A stretch of DNA of 8,717 bases from Nitrososphaerota archaeon (GCA_031260365.1 JAIRJY010000131.1:1-8717); one strand, 5' to 3'. Numbered from the stretch's first letter, positions 1-6,282 are shown. Notes: generated by a model from the sequence alone, not told the origin. Numbers and translations: made by a program.

Positions 1-1106
1 ACTTGTTTTAACGCTTCAAGTAATTTAATGTTATTTTCAGGCAAACCAACAGTTACGCGAAAACAGTTCTCATATTGTAGAAGTTTTCCCCATTTTTTGA
101 GCATAACGCCCCGTTTGAGCAACGCCTCATACACAAAATCCGCAGGTAATTTTGTATTCATAAGTACAAAGTCAGCCTGTGAATCAAATGCTTGCACACC
201 CTCTATTTGGTTTAATGCTTTTATGAGTTTTTCCCGTTCTGTCTTTAGAGCAGTAACTGCCGTTTGCATTATGTCTATGTTTTCCAACATTTTAATACCC
301 ATTTGTACGGTAAATCCACTCACTGGATAAGGCAAAGGAGCTTTTTTTGTTAGAATTTCTGCGAGTTCAGGATTGGCGACAACGTAGCCAAGTCGTAGCA
401 TGGCAAGTCCGAAAGCTTTAGAAAAAGTCCGTAGAATTATCATATTTGGAAACTCACGAATACGTGACACAAAGGAGTAATCAGCAAACTCGCTGTATGC
501 CTCGTCTAATATAACAACTCCGGGGAAAGCTTTGGTTAAAATCTCTATATCTTCAGATTTCATTTGATTACTAGTCGGATTGTTAGGTGAACATAAGTAT
601 AACAAACGAGGTTTTGCTGAAAAAAAAGATAACATTGTGGGTACATCAAGTTGGAAATTGTTTTTCAGGGGTATTGTGATATATTCACCTTCTTGTCGCT
701 TCACACATAACTGTGGAATCACAAAAGATGGCTCAAATGAGAGGGCAGTATCACCTTTTTCGATAAAAATCCGGATAATACGATCAAGCAATTCATCTCC
801 TGCATTACCAATAGATAGACTATCCTCAGAAACACCAAGATATTCAGCCAATTTCTCAACTAATTTTGGCACTTCGTCTTCAGGATACATCCGCAAATCA
901 ATCTCGTCAGCAACCTGTTTAATCAAATGTGTTTGACGGTTTCGATTAATAAAGAGGTTCTCGTTAAAGTTTAACTTTACAATCTCAGAAGTATCAATAC
1001 ATAGCTGTTGGGCCAATTTTTTAGGTGTAACACCGGCAGAGTAACAATCAATTGTTTGCAGTTTCAATTTTTTCTGTTCAAGCCATTCACAATATGATTC
1101 ATTCAT
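1..1106 (-). CDS. hisC: Histidinol-phosphate aminotransferase, 3' end outside window
   Basis: HisC is a PLP-dependent class I/II aminotransferase that interconverts imidazole-acetol phosphate and histidinol phosphate, a late cytoplasmic step of histidine synthesis. Reading the minus strand from the ATG at 1106 gives 368 codons without a stop, running off the left edge. This is close to full family length, so only the last few residues can be missing. Visible hallmarks are an N-terminal NENLF segment (family NENP-like), a SPNNPTSN motif, the VILDEAYSEF strand with the PLP-ring aspartate, and FSKAFGLAMLRLGY, whose Lys at about residue 230 is the expected Schiff-base lysine. The ATG overlaps the hisD stop by one base (TAATG). 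A GAGGT Shine-Dalgarno at 1114-1118 lies 7 nt upstream. The order hisG-hisD-hisC and the overlap indicate one transcript, probably continuing into further his genes beyond the edge. Confidence 0.95.
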   Translation of the reverse strand, partial: MNESYCEWLEQKKLKLQTIDCYSAGVTPKKLAQQLCIDTSEIVKLNFNENLFINRNRQTHLIKQVADEIDLRMYPEDEVPKLVEKLAEYLGVSEDSLSIGNAGDELLDRIIRIFIEKGDTALSFEPSFVIPQLCVKRQEGEYITIPLKNNFQLDVPTMLSFFSAKPRLLYLCSPNNPTSNQMKSEDIEILTKAFPGVVILDEAYSEFADYSFVSRIREFPNMIILRTFSKAFGLAMLRLGYVVANPELAEILTKKAPLPYPVSGFTVQMGIKMLENIDIMQTAVTALKTEREKLIKALNQIEGVQAFDSQADFVLMNTKLPADFVYEALLKRGVMLKKWGKLLQYENCFRVTVGLPENNIKLLEALKQ

Positions 1107-2392
1107 TATTGAAACCTCGCAGCTAACGCTTTGTAGTGGTTAGGAAGGTTTTCTGCGTCTGTGAGTATTTTGATGTTATTTTTTGTTTTCTCTAAATCTT
1201 CCTTGGAACACTCCACAATGCTTACACGCCGTGAAAAATCAAATACTCCTAACGCTGAAAATGACTGCGCAAATGTTCCTGTGGGTAAAACGTGGTTAGT
1301 TCCACTTGCATAATCACTAAGAGAAACGGGACTATAAGGACCAAGAAGAATTAACCCCGCAATCAACTTTTCGGATAGTTCTTTTGCGTTTTTTGTTACA
1401 ATTTCCAAATGCTCAGGTGCAAACTGGTTAGACAGTTTTACCATTTCCTCCAAGTTGTCACACGTAATTATGAATCCATATTTTTTAAGGGATAGTAAAA
1501 TTTTTTCGCTCCGCTCAGTTGAAACAATAATTTCTGCCAAATATTGCTGTACAGCCTCGGCTATCTGCACAGAAGTCGTAATTAAACCTGCAACACTATC
1601 TGTTCCATGTTCAGCCTGTGAAATCATATCAAACGCAACTAATCTTGGATCAGTTGTTTCATCAGCTAAAATCAATACTTCACTTGGTCCAGCAGGCATA
1701 TCAATAGCAACATCAGCGGAAACCAAAATTTTTGCTGCAGTCACATATTTACTTCCAGGTCCAACAATTTTACGGACCGATTTTATTGTTTGTGTTCCAT
1801 AAGCTAATGCTGCAATAGCCTGAGCACCACCTATTTTGTAAACTTCAGATGCACCACAAATATCTGAAGCAACAAGAACCAAAGCATTCACTTCGCCATT
1901 CGCATTTGAAGGAGAACATACAACTATACGTTTTACACCAGCAACTTTAGCAGGAACCACAGTCATAACAACAGAACTTGGATAAGCAGCTTGCCCGCCT
2001 GGAACATAACATCCTACACTTTCTAGAGGACAAAAAACAGTTTTTACTGCAATACCATCAATATCAAGTTGATTTCCAGTTTGTAACTGCTGTTTCTGGT
2101 AAAGTTCAACCCGTTGTTTCATAAACTGCAAAGCAGCTATTTGCTGAGAGGTAACCTTACTATAAGCAGTCTTTATTTCTTCTGCAGATACTCTTAAAGT
2201 CTGTGGAGATAATTTTACTTTATCAAATCGTTCTGCAAAATCAATAAGTACACTATCACCATATTTACGCACTCGTTCAACTATGATTTTTACAGTTTCC
2301 GTTATCTGGTCTATGCTTTTTTGATCCTGAGGCTTGAACCAGTTTGAGGGCAGTGTTTTTGCTGTACATTGTTTAACTATTTGGGTTTGCAT
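1106..2392 (-). CDS. hisD: Histidinol dehydrogenase
   Basis: HisD is the zinc-dependent NAD enzyme that oxidises L-histidinol to L-histidine in two steps, the last steps of the pathway. Counting from the longer TTG start at 2398 gives 430 residues, the usual family length. Motifs in order are YVPGGQAAYPSS (131-142), GPGSKYV (213-219), MPAGPSEVL (234-242), QAEHG (261-265), FAPEH (326-330) and SDYASGTNHVLPTG (361-374). By alignment with E. coli HisD, the zinc ligands are Gln261, His264, Asp362 and His421 (in LPNHY near the end), and the catalytic pair is Glu329-His330, so all expected catalytic residues are present. The start is ambiguous. An ATG at 2392 lies 11 nt from a GGAGA (2404-2408), while a TTG at 2398 lies 5 nt from it. 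Either start overlaps the end of hisG, which suggests translational coupling. Confidence 0.96.
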   Translation of the reverse strand: MQTQIVKQCTAKTLPSNWFKPQDQKSIDQITETVKIIVERVRKYGDSVLIDFAERFDKVKLSPQTLRVSAEEIKTAYSKVTSQQIAALQFMKQRVELYQKQQLQTGNQLDIDGIAVKTVFCPLESVGCYVPGGQAAYPSSVVMTVVPAKVAGVKRIVVCSPSNANGEVNALVLVASDICGASEVYKIGGAQAIAALAYGTQTIKSVRKIVGPGSKYVTAAKILVSADVAIDMPAGPSEVLILADETTDPRLVAFDMISQAEHGTDSVAGLITTSVQIAEAVQQYLAEIIVSTERSEKILLSLKKYGFIITCDNLEEMVKLSNQFAPEHLEIVTKNAKELSEKLIAGLILLGPYSPVSLSDYASGTNHVLPTGTFAQSFSALGVFDFSRRVSIVECSKEDLEKTKNNIKILTDAENLPNHYKALAARFQ

Positions 2393-3369
2393 TGGCAATC
2401 GGTTCTCCGCGCTATCTCATCTAGCGCAAGTACTTGTCGAGGTTCATACACAACTAATCCCTGAGCGATTTTACGAATTTTCGGCAAAAGGTCGATCAAA
2501 CAGTCTTTCTCTATGACAGTGTTCACACTAACCCAAGTATCATCTGCAAGAGGGGAAATAGTTGGATTTTTCAGTGCTGGTAATTCTGTAAGCAATGTCT
2601 GCAAGTTCGCCTTCTTCACGTTAACAAATATGTGCATCCGCTTCTGACCATCAACAACACCTTTAAGCAGTGCGACAATATCATAAATTTTTTCACGCTT
2701 TTCAGGGTCTTCAAGAGCTTTCTTATTAGCAATTAAAGTAGCTGCGGAGTATAGAACTGTATCAATTATTTTGAGGTTATTTGCCTCAATTGTTGTACCA
2801 GTCTCTGTTACATCCATAATACAATCAGAGTTTTCTGGCGGTTTAGCCTCAGTTGCACCAAATGAGAGAAAAATTTTTGCTTTAGAGTTATCACCTTTTT
2901 TCCACCATGGTGTAACTAGCAAGGGATATTGGTCACCGAAACGTTTTTTGTAGTTTGGTTGCTTTTTTAGGTATTCTGATGCTATGTTTAAATATTCAGT
3001 GCTAATACGGAAATTTTTGCCTTGACTCCAAATGTACTCCATATATTCATTCATATCTTTTTGTACAACATCTTTTGGGACAGCTATGACTAGACGAATT
3101 TTTCCGTATTCAAGGTTTTGGAGAATTTCGACATCTGCACGATTCTCTTTCACCCAATCTTCACCAGTGATACCTATGTCTTGTAACCCTTCACTTACAA
3201 ACACGGGAATTTCTTGTGGTCTTAAGACTTTAATTTCTATTTGAGGATCGTTAAATGTTGGGCGGTAGGTACGTTCCATTGTGCCAAGCTTGTATCCTGA
3301 TTTTACAAAAAAATCAGATGTTGCTTTTTGTAGAGAACCTTTTGGAATAGCAAATTTTATTTTATCCAT
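2377..3369 (-). CDS. hisG: ATP phosphoribosyltransferase, long form
   Basis: HisG condenses ATP with PRPP to phosphoribosyl-ATP, the committed and normally histidine-inhibited first step of the pathway. The 330-residue product opens with FAIPKGSLQ. It has the VFVSEGLQDIGITGEDWV segment of the catalytic domain (about 57-74) and a DVTETGTT loop (186-193) typical of PRPP binding. A C-terminal part (about 225-310, including KRMHIFVNV and a late WVSVNTVIEKD) matches the HisG_C regulatory domain. This is therefore the long form that works without HisZ and is expected to be feedback-inhibited. Between RISTEYLNIA (121-130) and the SFGATEA segment (169-175) lies an extended stretch containing TPWWKKGD that is longer than in bacterial HisG as I recall it, and the C-terminus has about 15 extra residues. 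The ATG at 3369 has a GGTGA Shine-Dalgarno (3376-3380). It is the first gene of the his cluster. Confidence 0.95.
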   Translation of the reverse strand: MDKIKFAIPKGSLQKATSDFFVKSGYKLGTMERTYRPTFNDPQIEIKVLRPQEIPVFVSEGLQDIGITGEDWVKENRADVEILQNLEYGKIRLVIAVPKDVVQKDMNEYMEYIWSQGKNFRISTEYLNIASEYLKKQPNYKKRFGDQYPLLVTPWWKKGDNSKAKIFLSFGATEAKPPENSDCIMDVTETGTTIEANNLKIIDTVLYSAATLIANKKALEDPEKREKIYDIVALLKGVVDGQKRMHIFVNVKKANLQTLLTELPALKNPTISPLADDTWVSVNTVIEKDCLIDLLPKIRKIAQGLVVYEPRQVLALDEIARRTDCQCKPK

Positions 3370-3375
3370 AAACTT

Positions 3376-3381
3376 TCACCT
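3376..3381 (-). promoter_or_regulatory. Shine-Dalgarno site of hisG
   Basis: On the minus strand the sequence AGGTGA sits 6 nt before the hisG ATG. It is a good match to the archaeal 16S rRNA 3' end. It fixes the hisG start and implies a leadered transcript, so the TATA-like run immediately upstream (3383-3393) is too close to be the promoter. Confidence 0.75.
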
Positions 3382-3398
3382 AAATTTTTATAGAACAC

Positions 3399-3443
3399 TC
3401 TAAAGAGAGCCTTTGGTTTAGTGACAGAGTTTGTCTAAAGAGA
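3399..3443 (-). repeat. Two 10-bp direct repeats upstream of hisG, possible operator
   Basis: The 10-mer TCTAAAGAGA (plus-strand reading) occurs exactly at 3399-3408 and 3434-3443, 35 bp apart start to start and 30-75 bp upstream of the hisG start codon. The first copy sits in a 12-bp imperfect palindrome, CTCT-AAAG-AGAG (3398-3409). An 8-base partial copy, TCTAAAGA, is at 3820-3827. A repeated, partly symmetric motif in a leader or promoter region is what a dimeric regulator's binding site looks like. No regulator is encoded nearby and function is inference only. Confidence 0.4.
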
Positions 3444-3851
3444 TTAGCGCCCAATTCTAAATAATAAAACGGTAAAATGCTTACACTATTATAGGTACAG
3501 TTATGTTGAATGAAAACAATCGCCTTGTATGAACGCAATCCCTCATCATATATCACGGAGTTCACCAGAGTGATTTTCTTACATATAAACCTGTTTCTGA
3601 AATATTTAACTATTCAAAAAATGAAGAATCATTACTACTTAAACAACATATCTGCTGCTCAAGAACAAGATACACCACAGAAGTATTGTCTCCAAATTTA
3701 TAACAAATAAACCTTCTAACACACCTTCCAAAACAAAACATCAGTAAGAAAAAAGAGATTTCATAAGTAATCATCTTTGCGATGTTTGCACATTACAGAA
3801 ACACCCTATTTCAATGCAGTCTAAAGAATGCTTAATAAAATACAGCGCGCC

Positions 3852-4182
3852 TTAACAAATGCCGATGAAGAATCTAAAAAGCTGATTTGATGATGCACCC
3901 TAGGGTATCTGAGGCAAAAATTTTTGAGAAATAAGTAATTAACAAATTATCAAAGAGACTTAACAAAAGAGCAAGTTGCACCCAAAAGATAGAAGGTATA
4001 GCAAGTACAACTTTTTGTTAACTATTTGCCATGTAATGTCAACGATGGAAATGCTTCACAAAGTCACAACTAACAGTATTCATGAACAAAAACAATACAA
4101 AAATAGAAAACAACGCAAAATACGGTAGTTAATGAAAAAAGGAATGGCTACATCCACATACCTTTTAGCAGAGTTTAACAAA
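3852..4182. repeat. Dispersed TTAACAAA 8-mers
   Basis: The 8-mer TTAACAAA occurs at 3852-3859, 3939-3946, 3960-3967 and 4175-4182, and inverted (TTTGTTAA) at 4014-4021. The last two form part of an 11-bp inverted repeat: CTTTTTGTTAA at 4011-4021 and TTAACAAAAAG at 4175-4185. All lie within 331 bp of non-coding DNA. AT-rich composition raises the chance expectation, so this may be compositional, but exact recurrence of the internal C is noticeable. No function is assigned. Confidence 0.4.
3862..3912 (+). ncRNA. Candidate box C/D guide sRNA
   Basis: The elements are in the order of an archaeal C/D sRNA. A degenerate box C, CCGATGA (3862-3868; consensus RUGAUGA), is followed by a 13-nt spacer, box D' CTGA (3882-3885), a 1-nt gap, box C' TTGATGA (3887-3893), a 15-nt spacer and box D CTGA (3909-3912). 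The total of 51 nt is the usual size. The flanks TGCC (3860-3863) and GGCA (3913-3916) could pair as a short terminal stem, but the left arm overlaps box C and would remove the kink-turn bulge. Box C lacks the conserved U at its second position, the D'-C' spacer is very short, and no target is proven. If real, it would guide 2'-O-methylation using the segments just upstream of D' and D. Confidence 0.35.
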
Positions 4183-4207
4183 AAGGTTATGCAACATTAT
4201 TAAAACA

Positions 4208-4240
4208 TGTAAAAAACAAATTTAGTTTAATAAAAAGTAT
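4208..4240 (-). terminator. T-rich stretch after the PAC2 gene
   Basis: Read on the minus strand, downstream of the PAC2 stop, there are runs of T (a 5-T run at 4232-4236 and a 6-T run at about 4211-4216) separated by A-rich bases. Archaeal RNA polymerase terminates at such U-rich tracts, often without a hairpin. This suggests that the PAC2 transcript does not read through to hisG. Confidence 0.35.
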
Positions 4241-4255
4241 TGAACAAAAGAATAA

Positions 4256-4921
4256 TCATTCTGTGGGGATATCGTCTTTTAAGCCTTCCTTTATCTCTTC
4301 GCCCAGCACTTTCATTAGAAATTTGAAAACTAAAAAGCCTGCTTCACGGTCAGCTTTAAACCCTAGGGTTGTACCTAACAGACAAACACCGTCAATGTTA
4401 CGTTCCTTAGCAAGAGCAAGAGTCAAACCCGTACCACCGACTATTTTGCCTTTGCTGTAAATAGCAGCTCCTTTTTCCATAAAATCTGTTGCCAATCTAT
4501 TATTGGTCGCTGCAACGAAGATTTCTGTTTTATCCTCAGTAATTGGAACCCCACCCATTGTTACAACAAATTTACAAGTTAATGATTCAGCGAAGTCCAA
4601 AACTTCTTCACAAATTGCGTAATGAGCAAGCACATCATCAAAAGAAGGCTGGATTTCGCCACTCATTATAACAAGATTATTTTTCTCTAGTGGGGCATAA
4701 TAGAAATCGTATTTTGGCAGATATGCAACACCTTTAGGGGTGATTGAGATGTAATCAGGAAAAGTGGGAGAATATAATTCTGCAAATGGTTTAGCGTCAA
4801 AAAATTTTACAAGAAAATGTGCCGCTATCCTGCCGACATTTCCAAACCCTGGAAGACCTTGTACAAAGATAGGATTTTCAAGTGACTGTTTTGAGAGTAT
4901 ACGCAAATATGGTTTGTCCAT
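4256..4921 (-). CDS. PAC2-family protein (proteasome assembly chaperone-like)
   Basis: This belongs to the PAC2 family (COG1938/COG2047), relatives of eukaryotic proteasome assembly chaperone 2 that are widespread in Archaea. The exact role of most members is unproven. Numbered on the open frame from 4957 (233 codons), it shows GLPGFGNVG (34-42), SGEIQP (99-104), VTMGGVP (132-138), GGTGLTLALAKE (174-185), CLLGTT (192-197) and KADREAG (201-207), the usual order of glycine-rich loops. I prefer the ATG at 4921 (codon 13, giving 221 residues) because family members usually begin 15-25 residues before the GLPGFGN loop. The ATGs at 4957 and 4948 remain possible, and none of the three has a strong Shine-Dalgarno. 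There is no signal peptide or membrane segment, so it is cytoplasmic. It stands alone, divergent from the tRNA gene upstream. A direct link to proteasome assembly here is inference from the family name only. Confidence 0.85.
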   Translation of the reverse strand: MDKPYLRILSKQSLENPIFVQGLPGFGNVGRIAAHFLVKFFDAKPFAELYSPTFPDYISITPKGVAYLPKYDFYYAPLEKNNLVIMSGEIQPSFDDVLAHYAICEEVLDFAESLTCKFVVTMGGVPITEDKTEIFVAATNNRLATDFMEKGAAIYSKGKIVGGTGLTLALAKERNIDGVCLLGTTLGFKADREAGFLVFKFLMKVLGEEIKEGLKDDIPTE

Positions 4922-5050
4922 TAAGACTGCCTGAAGTAGATTAAACATTTTGCACATTAAAATGCTTTTTCCGTTAATGTAAAAGAAACTATTAATATGG
5001 CTACTAAAGTTAATAAGCTACGAAAACAAAAAAGTATTCGTATCATTTGT

Positions 5051-5153
5051 AGCGGGGTGGGGTAGCCAGGATTAACCCGCTGGGCTCATAACAACGCATT
5101 AAGCATTGTGAGATACCCAGAGATCGATAGTTCAAATCTATTCCCCGCTACCA
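5051..5153 (+). tRNA. Initiator tRNA-Met (CAU) with intron and encoded CCA
   Basis: The cloverleaf folds completely. The acceptor stem is AGCGGGG/CCCCGCT, D-stem GGGT/ACCC, anticodon stem CTGGG/CCCAG, variable loop AGATC, and T-stem GATAG/CTATT with loop TTCAAAT. The discriminator is A (5150) and CCA is encoded (5151-5153). After removal of a 24-nt intron (5091-5114) the anticodon loop is CTCATAA with anticodon CAT. An A1-U72 pair and three consecutive G-C pairs at the base of the anticodon stem (29-31:39-41) are the archaeal initiator hallmarks, so this is the translation-start tRNA rather than elongator Met or Ile2. Exons are 5051-5090 and 5115-5153. An AT-rich TTAATAA at 5010-5016 is a possible TATA element and T-runs at 5184-5195 a possible terminator. 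Confidence 0.95.
5091..5114 (+). other. tRNA intron with canonical bulge-helix-bulge
   Basis: The intron lies at the classic 37/38 position. CTCA (5085-5088) pairs with TGAG (5109-5112) to give the 4-bp central helix. The 3-nt bulges are TAA (5089-5091) on the 5' side and ATA (5113-5115) on the 3' side. Outer helices are the anticodon stem CTGGG/CCCAG and an intron stem CAACGC/GCATTG with one C-A mismatch and an ATTAA loop. Cutting after the second base of each bulge, as the archaeal splicing endonuclease does, gives exactly this 24-nt intron. Confidence 0.92.
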
Positions 5154-5183
5154 TAATGTCCATAAGTTAACGTTATATGTTAG

Positions 5184-5195
5184 TTTTTGTTTTTT
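5184..5195 (+). terminator. T-tract after the tRNA
   Basis: Two T-runs separated by one G (TTTTTG then TTTTTT), about 30 nt past the tRNA 3' end, match the U-rich signals at which archaeal polymerase releases tRNA transcripts. Confidence 0.5.
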
Positions 5196-5286
5196 AATAG
5201 GTTTTTCTCCATTTGTTGCAAACAGACTAATTGTATAGCATTTGGTAAAATGTAATGTGTTGCCGTTTACAGAAATTTTAGGGTAT

Positions 5287-5300
5287 GTCCTATAAAGGAC
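5287..5300 (+). promoter_or_regulatory. Candidate TATA box inside a small inverted repeat, upstream of the CofE-like gene
   Basis: TATAAA (5291-5296) is flanked directly by GTCC and GGAC, making a 4-bp inverted repeat around a good archaeal TATA core. A start site about 25 nt downstream would leave a leader of roughly 45 nt before the ATG at 5364. A weaker AT-rich run at 5315-5325 would instead give a short leader. The inverted repeat could be chance. Confidence 0.35.
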
Positions 5301-5363
5301 TTGTTTGTGTTTAGCATTTATTTACTGGTAGTCTAATCTTGTTTAATCATCTTGTGCAGTTTA

Positions 5364-6209
5364 ATGACAAAATACAAAACCCTATCAATCACTACAAGCT
5401 TTTGGAAACCAAAAGATGATTATCTATCTCACATTGTTAAAGCTGTAACCGGAAAAGTTGTTGATGGCGATTTTATTGTTGTTTCTGAAAAAGCAATCTC
5501 CACTGCACAGGGTAACATCATAGATGAGCATAAAATCATGGCTAGTTGTAATGCAAAGTTTCTTGCGCATTTTTGGATGCGTGTTGTTTGGGGCTATCCA
5601 TTGGGGACTTTGTGCCATTTTGGGCAACGATTACTTAAGCGGTTACGACAATATCCTCCTGAGCTGGGAAGCAAACACAAACAAGTAGCATTGGAACGAG
5701 CTGGTTTAGGTCAGGCGTTAATGTTTGGTTCTGAAGGGGCTATTGATGGGTCGAATTTGCCATATTTGTTAGTTAGTTTACCTCTGAGTAATGCTCAAGG
5801 TGTAGCAGAGCAAATTCAAAGAGAGATATTACGTTGTTTGGGTAAATATGTATGTGTTATAGTTGTTGATACAGACAAAACATATCGTTTTGGCAATTTT
5901 TGTTTCACTTCACGTCCTTGTCCGCTTGAAGGCATACATTCATTTAGTCAATTTGCATTATTTGCATATATTGTTGGCAAATCTTTAAGATTGCGGGAGA
6001 GTTCTACGCCACTTGCTATCACAAATTGTCGACTTACTGTATTAGAAGTGTTGAAAATTTCAAACATTGCAGACAAAGTGCGCGGTGTTGGGTCTGGTGC
6101 AACTGTATGGGATATGGCATCACGTTTTCATGTTCAGATTAACGGTGTTACTTGGGATATGCTTGATCAGATTGCACACAAACCTTTAGTCATAGTTAGA
6201 AAAGCATAG
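5364..6209 (+). CDS. CofE-like protein (coenzyme F420-0:L-glutamate ligase family)
   Basis: CofE adds L-glutamate to F420-0 using GTP and a divalent metal. Numbering from the open frame at 5352, where the preferred ATG is codon 5 (281 residues from there), this protein shows DGDFIVVSEKAISTAQG (38-54), matching the N-terminal CofE strand and loop. EGAIDGSN (128-135) corresponds to the family's xGVDxSN, and VVDTDKTYRFG (171-181) corresponds to the DTxGRxxRxG motif. Asp132 and Asp173-Thr174 thus sit where A. fulgidus CofE binds metal. It departs from typical CofE in an aromatic stretch (HFWMRVVWGYP, 73-83), a basic segment (about 92-112) and loss of the usual GR after DT. It may therefore be a paralogue with another acceptor. 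TTG at 5352 is an alternative start; no clear Shine-Dalgarno precedes either. It is monocistronic or weakly linked to the gene 106 nt downstream. Confidence 0.75.
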   Translation: MTKYKTLSITTSFWKPKDDYLSHIVKAVTGKVVDGDFIVVSEKAISTAQGNIIDEHKIMASCNAKFLAHFWMRVVWGYPLGTLCHFGQRLLKRLRQYPPELGSKHKQVALERAGLGQALMFGSEGAIDGSNLPYLLVSLPLSNAQGVAEQIQREILRCLGKYVCVIVVDTDKTYRFGNFCFTSRPCPLEGIHSFSQFALFAYIVGKSLRLRESSTPLAITNCRLTVLEVLKISNIADKVRGVGSGATVWDMASRFHVQINGVTWDMLDQIAHKPLVIVRKA

Positions 6210-6257
6210 CTATACCTGGAACTATTTAGAAGGTTCAATATCGTTTATGCTGATTCG

Positions 6258-6264
6258 TTTTTTT
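6258..6264 (+). terminator. T7 tract between the CofE-like and acyl-CoA synthetase genes
   Basis: A run of seven T about 50 nt after the CofE-like stop could end that transcript. A short GAAC/GTTC inverted repeat lies before it (about 6222-6236). This favours separate transcription of the next gene. Confidence 0.35.
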
Positions 6265-6273
6265 CATAGTAAA

Positions 6274-6282
6274 ACATAAAAA
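6274..6282 (+). promoter_or_regulatory. Candidate TATA element of the acyl-CoA synthetase gene
   Basis: ACATAAAAA lies about 35-40 nt before the ATG at 6316. This spacing gives a start site near 6303 and a short leader, consistent with the weak ribosome-binding site (GGGA at 6307-6310). Similar AT-rich runs are common here, so support is modest. Confidence 0.3.

Larger units (their letters stand above)
3370..4255. other. Gene-free A-rich region between hisG and the PAC2 gene
   Basis: No convincing protein gene is seen on either strand across 886 bp. The two longest open frames (a 61-codon minus frame at 3380-3565 and a 66-codon plus frame at 3510-3710) are low in complexity, have no recognisable motif and lack good ribosome-binding sites. 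The plus strand is strikingly A-rich, especially 4081-4140, where about 37 of 60 bases are A and 8 are T. Within the region are the hisG leader repeats, a candidate C/D box RNA at 3862-3912, five copies of TTAACAAA, and T-tracts (in minus orientation) that may end the PAC2 transcript. No tRNA T-loop, RNase P or SRP RNA signature was seen. Confidence 0.7.

Noticed and set aside
580..936. Plus-strand open frame opposite hisC, and similar frames opposite hisD, hisG, ribK and the PAC2 gene.
   Set aside because: These overlap well-supported genes on the other strand and encode no recognisable protein features.
3383..3393. TATA-like sequence (CTATAAAAATT on the minus strand) before hisG.
   Set aside because: It would place the start site at or inside the hisG start codon, incompatible with the clear Shine-Dalgarno between them.
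3543..3549. Perfect box C (ATGATGA) on the minus strand.
   Set aside because: No box D or D' (CTGA) follows within the normal spacing on that strand, so it is an isolated match.
3380..3565. 61-codon minus-strand frame ending at the hisG ribosome-binding site, considered as a his leader peptide.
   Set aside because: It contains only one histidine codon in a non-clustered context, has no good ribosome-binding site or motif, and ribosome-mediated attenuation is not known for archaeal his operons.
3510..3710. 66-codon plus-strand frame in the intergenic region.
   Set aside because: It has low-complexity composition, no motif, no Shine-Dalgarno, and lies in A-rich DNA where such frames arise by chance.
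3897..3906. 10-bp perfect palindrome ACCCTAGGGT.
   Set aside because: It is too short to be a stable hairpin (3 bp around a 4-nt loop), has no paired context, and is better treated as part of the candidate guide segment.
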